DNA from: SM1-73 sp964588305
GTDB lineage: Bacteria; Zixibacteria; MSB-5A5; SM1-73
Assembly: GCA_964588305.1 (NCBI GenBank)
Contig: CAZPOP010000004.1
Span: 78,405 to 142,404, forward strand
Reading direction: 5' to 3'
DNA length: 64,000 nucleotides
The first letter of the stretch is position 1; every line of letters starts with the position of its first letter. The notes under the pieces are model-generated. The model made no database searches. It had not been told where the DNA came from and saw nothing but the letters and a program-made list of their open reading frames with translations. This document shows positions 43,531-52,239 of this stretch, piece after piece. A program made the translations under genes and the position numbers.

Positions 43531-44021
43531 TAGAGGGCAATCGATCTCTTACCAGACTATAGAACGAGTGCAAGTTGAAGTTTGAAGTAAAATTGAGACA
43601 GTATTCTGTGAAGTTCTATTGGGTGTATGTAAAAGTAGCGATCATTAATTTTTTGAGATAAATGCATTACCACTTCATTCTATGGCTGGCGAACGGAGAC
43701 GATGTTCAAAAATTGAACAATTGGGCAAATTTTATTAGAAAAGATAGTTTTTTTACTTGACAAGTGGTAGGGAGATCTTTAAATTGTGTATAATACAATT
43801 TTCAGTACGAACCAAGAGGACATTTCCTCTTAGTAATTCCCCTTGACATGGAAGTCCGGGGAGGTCGCAGGAGGAGCAACTTACGTTATTTAGAGCGGCG
43901 TGATTTGCGTCTTGAGAGTATTTCCGTTATTGGGATTTCGCTTTATCTTGGCAGAGGGATAGTCTCTTCTTTCTGAACAATTCGAATCGACAAAACCAGA
44001 GGACTGGATTTACCACTTCTA
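43531..44021. other. Upstream region of the secretin cassette
   Basis: AT-rich, about 490 bp, no gene. Holds a promoter candidate (43757-43794) and then a ~225-base leader containing a CCCC..GGGG hairpin near 43839-43862 and a GGAGG that precedes no frame. The long leader could be regulatory; I recognise no riboswitch. Confidence 0.45.
43757..43794 (+). promoter_or_regulatory. Sigma-70-type promoter candidate of the secretin cassette
   Basis: TTGACA (43757-43762), 17-bp spacer, TAAATT (43780-43785). A perfect TATAAT at 43789-43794 is 26 bp from the TTGACA and would need another -35. Leader to the first ATG is about 230 bases. Confidence 0.55.
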
Positions 44022-44720
44022 ATGGGACTATTGCAGACCATGTGGCATCGGAAAAGGACTCTTTTATTATTCTGCCTTTTGCTCTTGTTTATTTTCTCTT
44101 CGAGGGCTTTTTGTCAGACCCTTCAAGTAGCACCTATTAGGGGGGCCTTTTCGGCTGACTCTGGAAATACAGAACCCAGCAAAGGCGGAATGCCTCTTCA
44201 TCCCATTCGGATCGATGGCTCACCTCTGGAGCAAGGCAAGAAAGCGATCCGCATTGAACAACCGCAGGGACCCCTTCTGAGCCCTGGCCCAGAGGTGCCA
44301 TGGGTAAAATTTCACCTCTCCGCCACACAATGGACCTGGAACGTAAGAAAGCCGGGGAGTTATGCAGCTAAATGCTTGACTGGCACTATCACCAGCGACG
44401 TCGACATGCTTATAGAATTCAGTGGTTTTGAAGATCTTTATTCCTCTGATCCTCCCAGACAAAATGTAGAAACTTATCATGGAGTTTTAATTGGGAATGA
44501 GCGTGTAGAAGAAGTGGAGTGGGTAAGGGCATCTGATTTCAATGCACGTATTTTACTGATCAAGCAGAACCCCACAACGGCAACTACCTGGAGTTTGTGG
44601 AATAAGGTCTATGTAAAACCGGGCAATTCTGCGTTTGAGTATTCAGATGACGCGGTGATAACCCTTGTAATGCAGAATATGAGCCCATGGATGGAACCAG
44701 ACATACCAACCAATAAATGA
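44022..44720 (+). CDS. Secreted protein A of the secretin cassette (WxWxVRKPG family)
   Basis: 232 residues. An N-terminal basic segment and hydrophobic stretch (LLLFCLLLLFIFSSRAFC) form a signal peptide, cleaved around Cys-Gln at ~33. The mature part is beta-rich with aromatic residues. It is clearly paralogous to the next gene: both contain a W-x-W-x-VRKPG-x-YAA-x-C-x-TG-x-I segment, then GFEDL or GFADL, and at the C-terminus W-x-LWNK, NSA-x-EY-x-D and a W-x-P end. I recognise no known family. It probably is a substrate or structural subunit exported via the secretin. Ribosome sites for ATG 44022 and in-frame ATG 44040 are weak, so the start is uncertain. Confidence 0.8.
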   Translation: MGLLQTMWHRKRTLLLFCLLLLFIFSSRAFCQTLQVAPIRGAFSADSGNTEPSKGGMPLHPIRIDGSPLEQGKKAIRIEQPQGPLLSPGPEVPWVKFHLSATQWTWNVRKPGSYAAKCLTGTITSDVDMLIEFSGFEDLYSSDPPRQNVETYHGVLIGNERVEEVEWVRASDFNARILLIKQNPTTATTWSLWNKVYVKPGNSAFEYSDDAVITLVMQNMSPWMEPDIPTNK

Positions 44721-44964
44721 ATATGAGGAAAGACATAAATGTCAATTACAAAAACGCCTTTGAGTGGCTGCATGATTGAGTTGAATGGGACATTCTTCAA
44801 TGTCAGGAGAGAGAATAGGTACTCTATTCATTAGAAGAATCCTGAACTGCTCCAGAAATGAAAAGTGGACCATAAAATTGAGAAAAAAATACGGGGGTGA
44901 CCGTATACTCAAAAAAGTCCGTGACTCATGTCAAGGAAATCATAAATTGAGAGGAGGTGAAAAC

Positions 44965-45618
44965 ATGAAAAAACTGATTATCGCATTGTTGGTGGTGGGT
45001 CTTCTTCCTATCGTGGCATCGGCCGCGGATGAGCAGGAAACCTGGAAGTGGAGTGGATCAGCGTGGGTCTCCCAAGGGGTAGGAGACGTACAAGCGGACG
45101 CAAGATGCTGGACCTCATTTCCCGCGGCATATTACTGCAATAAGAAAACTCACCTAATCGACGTCACAATTCACGCCTCTGTTGCTCAGTGGATAAGCTG
45201 GAGTATATCTGGCACCAGGTGGGATTGGAAAGTGCGTAAGCCCGGTACTTATGCTGCGGATTGTATTACAGGATTCATTCAAAGCAACCAGGATGTGTTT
45301 ATTGATTACGAGGGTTTCGCAGACCTGCAGACTCTAGGCACAAGTATCAATCCAACCATTCCCATCTGTTATGGTTTCGGTCCTAGCCTTGCCCAAGCTG
45401 AAATAAACGGCTGGGTTCCTGCAGCGGCTTTGAATAATGACGATGATATGCTACTAGATTCACAGGATCTGCATGACGGCATCTCCTGGAAGTTATGGAA
45501 TAAGATAGAGGTAGTCAACTGCAACTCCGCCTGTGAATATGAAGATGCCGCCACCATAACTCTTACTTTGCAGGTGATAAAGACCTGGATTGATCCAGCA
45601 ACTGGTTATTTCCTGTAA
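44965..45618 (+). CDS. Secreted protein B of the secretin cassette (WxWxVRKPG family)
   Basis: 217 residues from ATG 44965, chosen because GAGGAGGTGA sits five bases upstream and a clean signal peptide follows (MKKLIIALLVVGLLPIVASA, cut before ADEQ). The frame is open further upstream without signals. Paralogous to the preceding gene: WDWKVRKPGTYAADCITGFIQ, GFADLQTL, SWKLWNKIEVV, CEYEDAATITLTLQV, KTWIDPATGYF. It contains several cysteines (DARCW, YYCNKK, DCITG, PICYG, VVNCNSACEY) that could form disulfides in the periplasm. Likely a secreted subunit; no known family recognised. It is 32 bp before the Ig-like protein gene. Confidence 0.85.
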   Translation: MKKLIIALLVVGLLPIVASAADEQETWKWSGSAWVSQGVGDVQADARCWTSFPAAYYCNKKTHLIDVTIHASVAQWISWSISGTRWDWKVRKPGTYAADCITGFIQSNQDVFIDYEGFADLQTLGTSINPTIPICYGFGPSLAQAEINGWVPAAALNNDDDMLLDSQDLHDGISWKLWNKIEVVNCNSACEYEDAATITLTLQVIKTWIDPATGYFL

Positions 45619-45650
45619 TAGTAGTTTTTAGGTTTAACTAATTTTTAGCA

Positions 45651-47330
45651 ATGGTCACCCCGTATTTTAAAAAAAGGAAATTGTTGAAGAGAAAAATTGA
45701 AAGATATTGTTTCTTTTTAGTCCTTCTAATTATTCTTAGCTGGACTCCAAAGGTCTACCCGCAATTTAGCCTTTATTTATCTCCCTTATTGGTGGAGCTT
45801 GAACTGGCTCCAGGGGCCAAGAAACATTTTACCCTCCAGCTGGTGAATGAAGATAAGGAACAAAGTATTAGCTTGATCGCATACCCCGGTAACATAGAAG
45901 AAAGTCCAGCGGGAATATACAAAGTTGTGCCCAAGGGTGAATCGGAGTTCTCCTGCGCTGATTGGATGCAGATCAGCGACACTAACTTTACCCTTGAGCC
46001 GGCCAGCACAAAGGAAATCGAAGTCTGGATAAAGGCTCCCCGGGATGCTTTTGGCGGTCGATATGGCGCAGTCGTATTCGAGGTTGTGCCTGAGGAAGCC
46101 TCCCCAGGCGAGAAATTAGGCTCGGTTACATACCGGTTCAGAATGCCGACTTTCGTGGAAGTCACTATAAAAAGGTTCGGTGGAATGCTTAGGAAAGCAA
46201 GTATTTCTGAGTTCAGAGTGGAATCTGTTACCGATAAAAGATTGCTTGAAAAAATAGGAACTGACGCCATCTCTTTTGCGGCAACAGTTGAGAATGAAGG
46301 CAACATCCACGTAATCGGGAAAGGAAGCTTGATTATTAAGAACAAGGAAGGCAGGACTAAAAAAAGAGTGCCTCTGGGTGGCGGACGAGGTGTGGTTATT
46401 CCGGGCGCAACTGTCCATTTTGCATCCCTTTTAAAGAAACCCCCAGCAGGCGAGTATACAGCTCAGGCTGTAATGAATTTCGGTGGTCTGAGCCCAGCCG
46501 TGGCTGAGATCCCATTTACTGTTACCAGAACAAAAAGTGCCGCTTTGGGCTCTTTTAAGGCAAGCTCATATATAGCCCTGGATATAAAACCAGAACACCT
46601 GGAAATGAAAATTCCAACCCGGGGTTTCAGAGCATTCACTTTCAGTTTGAGAAATGATGAGCGCGATACAGTTAAGATAGAAGCTCATCTCAAGGACATA
46701 GAATATGATGAAGAAGGAAATCTGGTTTTGTTGGATTCCTCTGAAAATGGTCGCTCCTGCAGAGAATGGATTAGCCTGGAGCCGCAAGAATTTACCATAG
46801 CCCCGGATAAAAGAGAACAGGTGAAGCTTATTTTACAGGCTCCTACCGAAGGAGAAGGGGGATATTATGCCTGCGTGGTTTTCGATGCCTTGTTAAAATC
46901 TTCAAAAGAGGGTGCAATTTCAACCCCTTTTCAGATTCCTGTGATCCTGAGTGTTCCTCCTAATTTGGACCAAAAGGGTGAGATCGTTGATCTGCAAATG
47001 GAAGCCTCCACCGGAAGACCAGCTGTCTTTACCACTTATTTCAAAAACACCGGAAATATTCATTTAAAACTTAAAGGGAAGATTTCCCTTGAGGTGCTTA
47101 AAGAGATTAAGCCCACTGGTGATATTATATATATCGGTGAATCCAAATATGAGAAGGTAGGTGAATTGTCATTTGATGAAGTTGAGCAATATGTTCTGCC
47201 CGACGGGATAAGAAAAATGGAGGCTGGTTATCCGGGAGCTTTAGAAGCTGGGAAATATTTAGCAGAGGTCACTATCGACTATGGAGCTCCAGAACCGGTA
47301 AAGTTTAAAAAAGAGTTCAGGGTCAAATAA
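45651..47330 (+). CDS. Large exported Ig-like protein with internal duplication, putative periplasmic chaperone
   Basis: 559 residues. After a signal/anchor (~20-37, CFFLVLLIILSWTPKVYPQF) come two tandem halves (~38-285 and ~300-559), each with the same design: a strand set like VELELAPGAKKHFTLQLVNED or FRAFTFSLRNDERD, a SCADWMQI or SCREWISL cysteine-tryptophan segment, FTLEPASTKEIEVWIKAP or FTIAPDKREQVKLILQAP, GGRYGAVVFEV or GGYYACVVFDA, and later NEGNIHVIGKG or NTGNIHLKLKG, then GEYTAQAVMNFGG or GKYLAEVTIDYGA. This resembles PapD/DUF916-like Ig folds. I infer a periplasmic chaperone or scaffold for the two secreted proteins. It lies 37 bp before the secretin gene. Confidence 0.82.
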   Translation: MVTPYFKKRKLLKRKIERYCFFLVLLIILSWTPKVYPQFSLYLSPLLVELELAPGAKKHFTLQLVNEDKEQSISLIAYPGNIEESPAGIYKVVPKGESEFSCADWMQISDTNFTLEPASTKEIEVWIKAPRDAFGGRYGAVVFEVVPEEASPGEKLGSVTYRFRMPTFVEVTIKRFGGMLRKASISEFRVESVTDKRLLEKIGTDAISFAATVENEGNIHVIGKGSLIIKNKEGRTKKRVPLGGGRGVVIPGATVHFASLLKKPPAGEYTAQAVMNFGGLSPAVAEIPFTVTRTKSAALGSFKASSYIALDIKPEHLEMKIPTRGFRAFTFSLRNDERDTVKIEAHLKDIEYDEEGNLVLLDSSENGRSCREWISLEPQEFTIAPDKREQVKLILQAPTEGEGGYYACVVFDALLKSSKEGAISTPFQIPVILSVPPNLDQKGEIVDLQMEASTGRPAVFTTYFKNTGNIHLKLKGKISLEVLKEIKPTGDIIYIGESKYEKVGELSFDEVEQYVLPDGIRKMEAGYPGALEAGKYLAEVTIDYGAPEPVKFKKEFRVK

Positions 47331-47367
47331 ATCTTAATTCATTTTTTAAACCGGAGGAGGTTTTTTG

Positions 47368-48636
47368 ATGAGATTTACACTTATTTTCTTGTTTTCTTTT
47401 TTTTTATTCATTCCCTTAATTAATTCCTCCGCACAAATCATCCCAGCTCAATCTGAAAGCTTAGAAGTTTTTGAGGAGCAACCCTTAATTACCAATGTCT
47501 TTTATGAGAACGATATCAGGGAAGCTTTAGCTGCGATAGCAGCTCAAAGCGGGATAAACATAATACCGGACCAGACTGTATCTGGCTTCATAAGTATAGA
47601 GCTTACTGATGTCCCCTTTGAGGAAGCTCTGAGAAGAATTTTGTCTCCTTTGGGATTCACTTTTAGAAGAATGGTAGGCTATTACCTGGTGGGTGCTGCT
47701 TACCCGGATAATCCCTCTTTCCCCTTGCTAAGTGTGACTGAAAGAGTTGTCCCCAACTATCTGAAAGCAAAGAACGTGCCTGAACTACTTTCATCCTTTT
47801 ATCAGCCCTTCCTCAAATTTGATACGGAGACTAATACGCTGGTTATAACCGCCTCGCCCGAGATCTTGCAACGGATCAAAGAGGACTTAGCCAAAATCGA
47901 TGTTCCTCCCAGACAGGTTATGATTGAGGCTTTAGTAACAGAGTTCTCCAAGGAGGCCAGGAAAAGTCTTGGCTTAGATGCAAGCTGGTTGGGGAACAAA
48001 GAGGGGCGGCAGCTGTCTGTGATTACCCCGGTCGGCGACCTGCTCGATAGTACTTTTGGAATAACACTCCTGCGGCCCGGTGCAGAGGTCGAAGGATGGA
48101 CAGGGACATTCAGTGCCACCTTAAAGGCCTTGGTCCAGGACGGCAAAGTAAACATCCGCGCCAACCCACGCGTGGCAACCATTGAGGGTCAAAAGGCAAC
48201 CATTCTGATTGGAAAAGAACAGTATTATGTTATCGTCACAGGTGTAGCGCCTTATTCTTATGGTCAATTGGAAAGGATCCCTGTTGGTGTATCTCTGCAA
48301 ATTGTGCCCTATATTTCTGATAACGGCGAGATAACTGTTGAAATACAGCCTGAGGTGAGCGATGTGGTGGGCACAGGTGCTACGGGGCTGCCGCTGGTCA
48401 ACAAAAGAGCAGTCTCAACCAAGATACGGGTGAAGGACGGTGAAACAATCGTAATCGGCGGTCTGCTTCAGAAGAATGAATCAACGGTCAGACGAAAAAT
48501 CCCACTTCTGGGTGATATTCCCATACTGGGGCTTTTATTCAGTAGAACCGACCGAAGAGTAGATGAAATCGAGACCGTCATCTTCATAACTCCACATATT
48601 CTGACCGAGGAAACAACAAGTAAAGCAAGTGAATAG
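47368..48636 (+). CDS. Secretin (outer-membrane channel, GspD/PilQ superfamily)
   Basis: 422 residues from ATG 47368 (CCGGAGGAGG seven bases upstream). Signal peptide (~1-24); STN/N0 domain (~40-100, NDIREALAAIAAQSGINIIPDQTVSGFISIELTDVPFEEALRRIL); N1-like domain (~115-180, NVPELLSSFYQPFLKF, LVITASPEILQRI); then the secretin core (~190-415) with VQDGKVNIRANPRVATIEGQKATILIG, the VPVG-type IPVGVSLQIVPYI, and DGETIVIGGLLQKN ... KIPLLGDIPILGLLF. It should form the outer-membrane pore. No ATPase, inner-membrane or pseudopilin genes of type II secretion or type IV pili are near, so it is a lone secretin. Confidence 0.93.
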   Translation: MRFTLIFLFSFFLFIPLINSSAQIIPAQSESLEVFEEQPLITNVFYENDIREALAAIAAQSGINIIPDQTVSGFISIELTDVPFEEALRRILSPLGFTFRRMVGYYLVGAAYPDNPSFPLLSVTERVVPNYLKAKNVPELLSSFYQPFLKFDTETNTLVITASPEILQRIKEDLAKIDVPPRQVMIEALVTEFSKEARKSLGLDASWLGNKEGRQLSVITPVGDLLDSTFGITLLRPGAEVEGWTGTFSATLKALVQDGKVNIRANPRVATIEGQKATILIGKEQYYVIVTGVAPYSYGQLERIPVGVSLQIVPYISDNGEITVEIQPEVSDVVGTGATGLPLVNKRAVSTKIRVKDGETIVIGGLLQKNESTVRRKIPLLGDIPILGLLFSRTDRRVDEIETVIFITPHILTEETTSKASE

Positions 48637-48692
48637 CATATACTTACGACTCTAATTCCTCCTCCGATTGGTAGCGGTTTATAAGAAGGAAT

Positions 48693-48720
48693 AAGAGCAG
48701 AGTTCTGCGCAGGCTCTTTT
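48693..48720 (+). terminator. Weak terminator candidate after the secretin cassette
   Basis: AAGAGC ... GCTCTTTT stem with inner GCAGA-gt-TCTGC pairing and a short T-run. It lies 57 bp after the secretin stop and before the convergent dgt end. Confidence 0.45.
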
Positions 48721-48761
48721 CCTGCTTAATGCACCTGGTTACACTCCCAAACAGATCTCTA

Positions 48762-49925
48762 TCAAACTCTCTCGAAGGGATCAAAGAGTTTCTTATACTC
48801 CTGCAAGGCGAATCTATCCGTCATTCCTGCGATGTAATCGCAGACCAGCTGCATCTGATCTTCCTCCTTGATCTTATTTCTGAAGGAGGGCGGGAGTTGG
48901 TCGGAATTGCTTAGATAGACCTCGAAAAGCTGGGTTATGATCCTTCTGGCTTTGTCCGCCATCCGGATCATGCGATAATGCCTGTACATTTTATCAAACA
49001 AGAACATCTTCAGCTGGCTGTTCGACTTTTTGGTGGGGTTGGAAAAGCTGATTATGTTCTCCCCTGCATTTCGGACATCGTCAGGACTTTTGATTTGATG
49101 CTTTTGAATCTTCTTGTTTGTCTCGGAGATCAGATCGGAGACTTCAAAATTGATCAGCATTCTCACAATCTGATGCCTTCTCTGGCTTGGGGAGAGATGC
49201 AGATACCTCTTTTTTGCCTCTCTGGCGATATCGTGCCAGAGCATGATCTGGTTTAACTCCTCCTCTTTTAAAACGTGTGAAGCTAAACCATCATCCAGGT
49301 CGTGACAGTTATAGGCGATCTCATCTGCGACATTCACGATCTGACACTCAAGAGTGGCTTTTTTGGGTGGATTAAACTCGGTGGGAATGGGGCGATCATA
49401 AATGGTCTCATGCTTCATGATCCCCTCTCTAACCTCATAAGTCAGGTTAAGTCCCGGAAAATTGGGATATTTCTCTTCTAAGAAGTCGACCACTCTCAAG
49501 CTCTGGCGATTATGCTCGAAGCCCCCATGGTCTTTCATTATTTCATCCAGCGTCTCTTCACCCGAATGCCCGAAAGGAGTGTGCCCCAAATCGTGTACCA
49601 AGGCAATGGCTTCTGCCAAGTCCTCATTGAGTTTCAGTGCCCTGGCAATTGACCTGGAGATCTGCGCTACCTCGATGGTATGGGTGAGGCGGGTGCGATA
49701 ATGATCTCCTTCATGATTAACAAAAACTTGAGTTTTATATTCCAATCTCCGGAAGGCGGTGGAGTGAATGATGCGATCCCGATCTCTCTGAAAGTGGGTG
49801 CGATAAGGATGGTCGTCCTCCTGGTGTTTTCTTCCCTTGGTCTGACTGCTCTTGGCAGCGTAAGGAGCCAGCGTCTTCTCTTCCTGCTCTTCAATCTCTT
49901 CCCTCACACATTTGCAGAGTTCCAT
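48762..49925 (-). CDS. dgt: Deoxyguanosinetriphosphate triphosphohydrolase-like HD protein
   Basis: 387 residues, typical dNTPase. Seen: DRDRIIHSTAFRRLEYKTQVF, HYRTRLTHTIEVAQISRSIARAL, the HD motif VHDLGHTPFGHSGEETLDEIM, GGFEHNRQSLRVVD, and NVADEIAYNCHDLDDGL. It cleaves dNTPs to nucleoside and triphosphate. It is convergent with the secretin cassette, whose far end carries a displaced copy of the dgt 3' end. GGTGATATT precedes the ATG. Confidence 0.95.
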   Translation of the reverse strand: MELCKCVREEIEEQEEKTLAPYAAKSSQTKGRKHQEDDHPYRTHFQRDRDRIIHSTAFRRLEYKTQVFVNHEGDHYRTRLTHTIEVAQISRSIARALKLNEDLAEAIALVHDLGHTPFGHSGEETLDEIMKDHGGFEHNRQSLRVVDFLEEKYPNFPGLNLTYEVREGIMKHETIYDRPIPTEFNPPKKATLECQIVNVADEIAYNCHDLDDGLASHVLKEEELNQIMLWHDIAREAKKRYLHLSPSQRRHQIVRMLINFEVSDLISETNKKIQKHQIKSPDDVRNAGENIISFSNPTKKSNSQLKMFLFDKMYRHYRMIRMADKARRIITQLFEVYLSNSDQLPPSFRNKIKEEDQMQLVCDYIAGMTDRFALQEYKKLFDPFERV

Positions 49926-50197
49926 AATATCACCCCATTAAAGGTATTGCTAGAAAAAAACATTCTCCAAACCGAGGCCGAAAAAGGAAACCCAAAATAC
50001 GTTACTTTAGATCAGAGGGTCCTCTTTGGCCCAAAAAGAAATTTTGATTTCCTCATTGAGATTTCAAGCTTTGCTATTTTGGCTTTCTAAAGGCAACCAC
50101 TACTATTAATCGTAAGCGGAGTCTTTATCTTTAAGGAATTCTACGAATTGGTTTCATTTCATCTCAGCTGGACAGAATATTCTTAGATGGCAAAAGG

Positions 50198-52024
50198 TCA
50201 TTCTTGCTGTCTGGTTTTGAAATGCTCGATTATTCCCTCAATTTCCTGAATATCTCTGGAACTTTTGGTGAGCTCCAGGGCTTTTTCCAAATGGATTATG
50301 GCCTCTGAGAATTGCCCTGCATATGAGTACACCATGCCAAGGTTCCTCTGGGCTGAGAAGTTGTGGGGATCCAGTTTAAGAGCCATCTGCAAGGCTTCCA
50401 CGGACGAACAGAAGTCTTTCTTATCTGCGTAAACAAATCCTAAATTGGCGTAGGCATCCGCATAATTGGGATCGAGCCTGATGGCTTCTTCGATCTCCAC
50501 CAAAGCGGAATCGTTTTGCCCTCTATCATGGTAGAGCATTCCCAGATGGTTGTGTGGCTCTGCAAGGTTTGGTTCTGCTACTACCGCCTTTTTGAATTCT
50601 CTTTCCGCAAATCTGAATATGCCCCGCCGCTGAAGGAAGGTTGCGTAAGCATTATGTATCACCGCATCGTGAGGAGCTCTTTCTGCCGCGGCCCGCCAGA
50701 AATAGATTTCTTTTCTGAAAACTTTGGCCTGGCTTCTTATGTTAAATGCATAGAATATCAAAAGGAGCGCAAAGAAGAGGGCAAGTAAATGATTTGCCCT
50801 AAGCAAAATCCTATCAGGAAAAGTCAGTGCCTTGAGTCTTGAGATTTTGTTCTGTCCTGCTGTCTCCTCGGGTTGCACCGTTTCCTTATCCCGCCTTCGC
50901 CCAAACAGCGCAATTCCGAATATCTTTTTCTCCCACCTGATTGCTTCCACTGCCAGTTTGCCCAAAATGAGACAAAATCCGATCGAAGGTATATACGCCC
51001 ACCACTCTTTGACCGAGGCATAGAGCGGAACGACGTTCAAAACAGGCACAAGGGTGATAAGAATCCATAGTATACCGAACCAAACCTCTTTTGAGCGCTT
51101 GCGCAAGGATATGCCCAATCCCAACACAACTGCAACGAACACTAAAGAGCCTAACAGTCTTAGGCTCAATATGGAGCCAATTGTCAGCACTTGGGGAGAA
51201 AAATTAAACTGCAAAGGCAAAATCATTTTCTTGAAGTAATAAAAATATATGGGAAATACGGTGAGAATCCTCTTGAACAAACCGCTTGAGGAATAAGGTT
51301 CGCCCGTGCCAAGGCCTCCCAACAAGTTCAATCTCCACACCAAATACAGAATGGTAATTATCACCAACGGTATGTAAGGGATTATCTTTTTCTTGATCGG
51401 CTCCTTTTTGGACAGATAGTCCCAGATAAACAAGAAAAGAGGCAAGACCAAAGTGGTCTCCTTGGAAAACAGACACAAGACGTAGCTTGCTGCTGCACCT
51501 ACCCAGAGAAGGTGTGGCGGCGACTTTTTATAGCCTTTTGCCTTGAAAAAGAAAATCAGGGTCAACAGAAAGAAGAAACAAGCGATCAGGTCGGTCCTGC
51601 CGGAAATCCACACCACCGAGCTTAAGTGAAGGGGATGAGCGGCAAAAAAGAGACTTGAGAAGAGCGACAGAGGTATGCTCTTGAACAGCAGAAAAACCAA
51701 GAGATACAATAGTATGGTATTTAGGGTATGAACCCCCAAGTTAAACAGATGATAGCCCTGGATAGTCTTGCTAAAATGATAATTCAAAAAATACGTCAAG
51801 CTGACTATGGGTCTGTAAAAAGGGAGGGGCTCATACGTCTTCACCGGCAAAGGCGAAACAAAAGTGGTTTTCAGATTGCCCCAATCTTGGAGAAAATCAG
51901 TGTTCTGAAAAATGAGACGGGTATCATCCGCGACAAACCCAAGTTTTGTGGTCTCGAAATAAACCAATACCGAAACAACTGCAATCAAGACGATGAGTAT
52001 CAAGTGCGTCAGCTTATCATTCAT
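50198..52024 (-). CDS. Polytopic membrane protein with C-terminal TPRs (TMTC/glycosyltransferase C-like)
   Basis: 608 residues. N-terminal ~430 residues hold about ten membrane helices with a first-loop VADDTRLIFQNTDFL (two acids after the first helix, as in GT-C O-mannosyltransferases), FYRPIVSLTYFLNY and AHPLHLSSVVWISGRTDLIA. The C-terminal ~150 residues are TPRs (AEREFKKAVVAEPNLAEPHNHLGMLYHDRG, DPNYADAYANLGFVYADK, DPHNFSAQRNLGMVYSYAG). This is the layout of TMTC-like proteins, predicted to glycosylate exported proteins from a lipid-linked sugar. AAGGAGG precedes the ATG, and a good sigma-70 promoter lies at 52120-52148. Confidence 0.85.
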   Translation of the reverse strand: MNDKLTHLILIVLIAVVSVLVYFETTKLGFVADDTRLIFQNTDFLQDWGNLKTTFVSPLPVKTYEPLPFYRPIVSLTYFLNYHFSKTIQGYHLFNLGVHTLNTILLYLLVFLLFKSIPLSLFSSLFFAAHPLHLSSVVWISGRTDLIACFFFLLTLIFFFKAKGYKKSPPHLLWVGAAASYVLCLFSKETTLVLPLFLFIWDYLSKKEPIKKKIIPYIPLVIITILYLVWRLNLLGGLGTGEPYSSSGLFKRILTVFPIYFYYFKKMILPLQFNFSPQVLTIGSILSLRLLGSLVFVAVVLGLGISLRKRSKEVWFGILWILITLVPVLNVVPLYASVKEWWAYIPSIGFCLILGKLAVEAIRWEKKIFGIALFGRRRDKETVQPEETAGQNKISRLKALTFPDRILLRANHLLALFFALLLIFYAFNIRSQAKVFRKEIYFWRAAAERAPHDAVIHNAYATFLQRRGIFRFAEREFKKAVVAEPNLAEPHNHLGMLYHDRGQNDSALVEIEEAIRLDPNYADAYANLGFVYADKKDFCSSVEALQMALKLDPHNFSAQRNLGMVYSYAGQFSEAIIHLEKALELTKSSRDIQEIEGIIEHFKTRQQE

Positions 52025-52119
52025 GAAAAATCCTCCTTAATTCACCGGAAATTGTCGATCTCTCAGACATTTGAAAACCCAGACCGAATACCTTTGGAAA
52101 AAGCTTCTGGTTGGTCGTT

Positions 52120-52148
52120 ATAATATCACAAACCTGGATATTTGTCAA
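52120..52148 (-). promoter_or_regulatory. Sigma-70 promoter for the TPR membrane protein
   Basis: Minus strand TTGACA (52143-52148), 17-bp spacer, TATTAT (52120-52125). About 90 bases before the ATG. Lies back to back with the lpdA promoter. Confidence 0.7.
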
Positions 52149-52169
52149 CAGCAAAACTCCGTTTTCTTC

Positions 52170-52198
52170 TTGACTTCAACTTCCAGCGAATTTATTAT
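52170..52198 (+). promoter_or_regulatory. Sigma-70 promoter for lpdA
   Basis: TTGACT (52170-52175), 17-bp spacer, TATTAT (52193-52198), about 35 bases before the AAAGGGAG ribosome site of lpdA. Confidence 0.7.
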
Positions 52199-52239
52199 CA
52201 CTATCGGAACTGTTTAATTTTTCTGAAAGGGAGAACCTT

